Positions 6,743 through 8,719 of a DNA stretch of 8,719 nt are shown piece by piece. The notes below the pieces were generated by a model, which was not told the DNA's origin, made no database searches, and saw nothing but the letters and a program-made list of their open reading frames with translations. The DNA is from an uncultured Bacilli bacterium. GTDB lineage: Bacteria > Bacillota_I > Bacilli_A > RF39 > UBA660. The position numbers were made by a program, and so were the translations under genes. The first letter of the stretch is position 1; each line of letters opens with the position of its first letter. The stretch spans positions 1-8,719 of the forward strand of contig CANPXY010000050.1 in assembly GCA_947587115.1 (NCBI GenBank), in the 5' to 3' direction.

Positions 6743-6760
6743 GAAAATGGGTGATCCATG

Positions 6761-7552
6761 ATGCGTATTTATGTCGATCTCATCTTCTTTCTCAATTTCA
6801 GTTTTGATTTTCTTTTGTTGATGAGTGTAAGTCTCATTTTAAAACGTAATGTACACTGGTTCAAAATCGTATTGGGAAGTCTGGTTGGATCATTCAGTAT
6901 TTTTTTCTTGTTTTTCGATACCAATGCGCTCTTTCTATTTATTTTAAAGTTTTTGACGAGTATCCTCATGATCCTTGTGACATTTGCTTATAAAGATCGT
7001 CGTTATTTTTTTCAAAATATGCTCTATCTTTATATGAGCAGTATTGTTTTAGGAGGCTTCCTATACGCGCTGAATATTCAGTTCAGCTATAAAAACGATG
7101 GCTTGATTTTCTTCCATCATGGGCTAGGGATTAATTTTATTTTATTACTCATATTTAGTCCTATCATCTTATATGCTTATATCAGGCAATGTAAAAGTTT
7201 AAAAGCGCATTATAGTGCCTGTCATAAGGTCTCTATCGATCTTGGCCAAGGGAAGACTTTAAGATTTAATGGCTATTTAGATACTGGAAATCGACTGCAA
7301 GACCCTTATGGGAAACGGCCCGTAACGTTGATTTATAGTGACAAACTTCAAATTCCCTACGAAAAAGCTCTACTAGTACCTTTTACGACCTTAAATAACA
7401 AAGGCTTGATCGCTTGTATGAAAGTAGAGAAAATGAAGGTGGACGACCAAGTGTTCACAAATATTTTGATTGGCAAAAGTAAAGAGCCATTCGCAATCGA
7501 AGGAATCGATTGTATATTACCAAGTGTTTATAAGGAGGAAATTCATGATTAG
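6761..7552 (+). CDS. spoIIGA: SpoIIGA, sporulation sigma-E-factor processing peptidase
   Basis: SpoIIGA is a membrane aspartic protease that works in the septal membrane at the onset of mother-cell gene expression and removes the pro-sequence of pro-sigma-E. The N-terminus MRIYVDLIFFLNFSFDFLL closely resembles the start of the Bacillus protein, which supports ATG 6761 over the adjacent ATG 6758; GGGTGAT (6749-6755) also fits 6761 better. About five hydrophobic segments span residues 5-141, followed by a soluble protease domain. LDTGNRL (173-179) holds the catalytic Asp174, equivalent to Asp183 in Bacillus. At 263 residues it is shorter than the 309 of Bacillus, with trimming mainly in loops and at the C-terminus. 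It overlaps sigE by 8 bases, the usual partner. It lies 24 bases downstream of a terminator, so its promoter is uncertain. Confidence 0.93.
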   Translation: MRIYVDLIFFLNFSFDFLLLMSVSLILKRNVHWFKIVLGSLVGSFSIFFLFFDTNALFLFILKFLTSILMILVTFAYKDRRYFFQNMLYLYMSSIVLGGFLYALNIQFSYKNDGLIFFHHGLGINFILLLIFSPIILYAYIRQCKSLKAHYSACHKVSIDLGQGKTLRFNGYLDTGNRLQDPYGKRPVTLIYSDKLQIPYEKALLVPFTTLNNKGLIACMKVEKMKVDDQVFTNILIGKSKEPFAIEGIDCILPSVYKEEIHD

Positions 7553-8234
7553 TATATTGTTGTTGATTGGAAGTTTATTGGAGTATAGCAGTGCCTTATT
7601 TTATGTAGGAGCGACGGATGTTCTTCCTGCACCGCTTTCGAAAGAAGAAGAGGAGTATTACCTCACGATGGCGACCGATGGCGATTTGATGGCCCGCGAC
7701 AAGTTGATCGAACACAATCTCCGGCTCGTAGTGTTTTTGGCCAAAAAATATGAAAATACAAAAGTAGATCTAGAGGATCTCGTAAGTATTGGGACGATTG
7801 GTCTCATCAAAGGGATTAAGACTTTTAGTATGGACAAAAATATCAAATTAGCGACCTATGCTTCTCGCTGTATCGATAATGAAATCTTGATGTACTTAAG
7901 AAAAAATAAAAAAGTGCGAACCGAAGTGAGTTTTGATGAAAGTTTGAGCTATGATCCAGATGGGAATGAATTACATTTAGAAGATATTTTAGGGACCGCT
8001 CCAGATATTGTGACAAAAGGGATCGAAGATGAAACTGAGCGAATGATGGTATTAGAAGAGATCAACAAATTAGATCCTAGAGATCGAGATATTATCATTT
8101 TAAGATATGGTTTGATGGGAAAAAAAGAAATGACTCAGAAAGAAGTGGCAGATTTATTGGGCATCAGTCAATCTTATATATCAAGAATTGAAAAAAAGGT
8201 AATTCGTAAACTGAAGAACATCGTCCGTTGCTAG
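7545..8234 (+). CDS. sigE: RNA polymerase sporulation sigma factor sigma-E, as pro-protein
   Basis: This sigma-70-family factor directs early mother-cell transcription. Region 2 spans about 50-125 and includes NLRLVV, DLVSIGTIGLIKG and TYASRCIDNEILMYLR. Region 4 ends in the helix-turn-helix TQKEVADLLGISQSYISRIE (197-216). EVSFDE (127-132) and GNELHLEDILGT (140-151) match sigma-E and not sigma-K. The 229 residues compare with 239 in Bacillus; the shortening is mainly in the pro-sequence, residues 1-19, which is nearly all hydrophobic. FYVGATDVLPAPLS (19-32) aligns with YYIGGSEALPPPLS of Bacillus sigma-E, placing the processing region near residue 19. AAGGAGGA (7532-7539), five bases before ATG 7545, sets the start; a frame open back to 7470 lies inside spoIIGA and is not used. 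The start overlaps the spoIIGA stop, so translation is probably coupled. Confidence 0.94.
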   Translation: MISILLLIGSLLEYSSALFYVGATDVLPAPLSKEEEEYYLTMATDGDLMARDKLIEHNLRLVVFLAKKYENTKVDLEDLVSIGTIGLIKGIKTFSMDKNIKLATYASRCIDNEILMYLRKNKKVRTEVSFDESLSYDPDGNELHLEDILGTAPDIVTKGIEDETERMMVLEEINKLDPRDRDIIILRYGLMGKKEMTQKEVADLLGISQSYISRIEKKVIRKLKNIVRC

Positions 8235-8242
8235 AATTTTGC

Positions 8243-8270
8243 TTGCTTTTTTCTTCTTTATGCTTATAAT
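8243..8270 (+). promoter_or_regulatory. Sigma-A promoter for the repeat-protein gene
   Basis: TTGCTT (8243-8248), a 16-base spacer and a perfect TATAAT (8265-8270) precede the gene, with transcription expected near 8277. This nearly abuts the ribosome binding site AAAGGAG (8279-8285). No intrinsic terminator was seen between sigE and this promoter, so sigE read-through into the next gene is also possible. Confidence 0.55.
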
Positions 8271-8294
8271 AAACATATAAAGGAGCTGAAAAAG

Positions 8295-8719
8295 ATGCTA
8301 AAAGGAAATATCATTACCTTATTAGAAAGATTAAAAGAAGTAGAACTTGACGCCATTTTTGAGGAAGAATTGATACAACATTTATTAACCTTGACTGATG
8401 AAGAAGTTGAAAGTGCTTTAAAACATGAGGATATCAACATTTTTGTAGCACAATTATATCTCTATTTGCATAAAGAGACTCCAAAAGAGATCGCCGAAGT
8501 GATTCAAGAGGCCATTGATAAAGAAAATATTCGTGCTTATTATTTAAAACAAATGATTGCCAAGAGTCCATTATTACAGCGTGAAGATGCCTTAGAGTTT
8601 GTAAAGGTAGTAGCAAGTGCGAAAGGAGAAGCACAAGCAGGATTTGCAAGTGAAGTTGCAACCGACCTGGATACTTTACAGCGTGCTAATGCCCTAGAGA
8701 TTGTAAAAATAGTGGCGGG
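8295..8719 (+). CDS. Unrecognised helical repeat protein (3' end outside window)
   Basis: Of this gene 141 codons are visible before the window ends. ATG 8295 follows AAAGGAG (8279-8285) at nine bases. The first 95 residues are mostly helical and acidic (LLERLKEVELDAIFEEELI, LTDEEVESALKHED), with no signal peptide, so the product is probably cytoplasmic. From residue 95 a tandem repeat begins, with QR(E/A)(D/N)ALE(F/I)VK(V/I)VA recurring after 34 residues. The pattern of small and hydrophobic positions suggests a two-helix alpha-solenoid similar in size to TPR units, but TPR signature residues are not evident and I do not assign a family. Such proteins usually serve as binding scaffolds. It occupies the place where sigG often follows sigE, but has its own promoter. 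Confidence 0.72.
   Translation, partial: MLKGNIITLLERLKEVELDAIFEEELIQHLLTLTDEEVESALKHEDINIFVAQLYLYLHKETPKEIAEVIQEAIDKENIRAYYLKQMIAKSPLLQREDALEFVKVVASAKGEAQAGFASEVATDLDTLQRANALEIVKIVA
8577..8719 (+). repeat. Start of a 34-residue tandem repeat array
   Basis: One complete 102-base unit (8577-8678) is followed by the first 41 bases of a second (8679 on). Over the first 39 bases, 30 are identical, and 9 of 13 encoded residues match. The array continues beyond the window, so copy number is unknown. The third-base differences between copies show that the protein pattern, more than the DNA, is being conserved. Confidence 0.65.

Noticed and set aside
7470..7544. An upstream extension of the sigE frame
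   Set aside because: It lies within spoIIGA and is not preceded by a ribosome binding site, whereas ATG 7545 has AAGGAGGA at five bases and gives the expected sigma-E N-terminal alignment.
1..8719. CRISPR arrays, complete insertion sequences or rRNA/tRNA genes
   Set aside because: No regularly spaced identical repeats, no transposase motifs or paired terminal inverted repeats, and no structural RNA was seen on either strand.

Overview
The window reads as a low-GC, spore-forming Firmicute. The decisive marker is a spoIIGA-sigE pair, which is confined to endospore formers. Moderate GC (roughly 35-48% across the genes), strong AGGAGG-type ribosome binding sites and a compact, non-Bacillus-like version of the pair are compatible with the Erysipelotrichia or a related class. 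That placement is an inference and was not tested. Every supported gene lies on the + strand.

Layout. Bases 1-301 are strikingly AT-rich (about 22% GC in the first 120 bases). They hold the tail of an unrecognised gene, a promoter-like site and a 27-codon ORF, and look like the edge or remnant of foreign DNA. A hairpin at 337-362 separates them from the rest. Bases 402-1556 encode an unrecognised acidic, helical protein with one N-terminal hydrophobic segment. A near-consensus promoter then drives two translationally coupled ABC exporter half-transporters (1636-5713). The first has a degenerate ATPase site and the second carries the catalytically competent one, so the pair looks like an asymmetric heterodimeric exporter. 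The second subunit has an extra extracytoplasmic domain of about 185 residues with internal repeats.

Next come a compact metallo-beta-lactamase-fold hydrolase (5796-6317) and a 103-residue membrane protein (6386-6697) with its own promoter and a good terminator. Then comes the sporulation module: SpoIIGA, the membrane aspartic protease, overlaps by 8 bases the gene for pro-sigma-E, the early mother-cell sigma factor it should activate. The sigma-E pro-sequence here is short and strongly hydrophobic, resembling pro-sigma-K more than Bacillus pro-sigma-E. In place of the sigG that usually follows, there is a separately promoted gene for a helical 34-residue-repeat protein that runs off the right edge.

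The exporter, hydrolase and sporulation genes seem to be separate transcription units: a plausible promoter precedes each of the exporter pair, the hydrolase, the small membrane protein and the repeat protein. No wholly new multi-gene system is evident. The most unusual items are the exporter's repeat-bearing extracytoplasmic insert, the atypical pro-sigma-E, and the two uncharacterised proteins at 402-1556 and 8295-8719.
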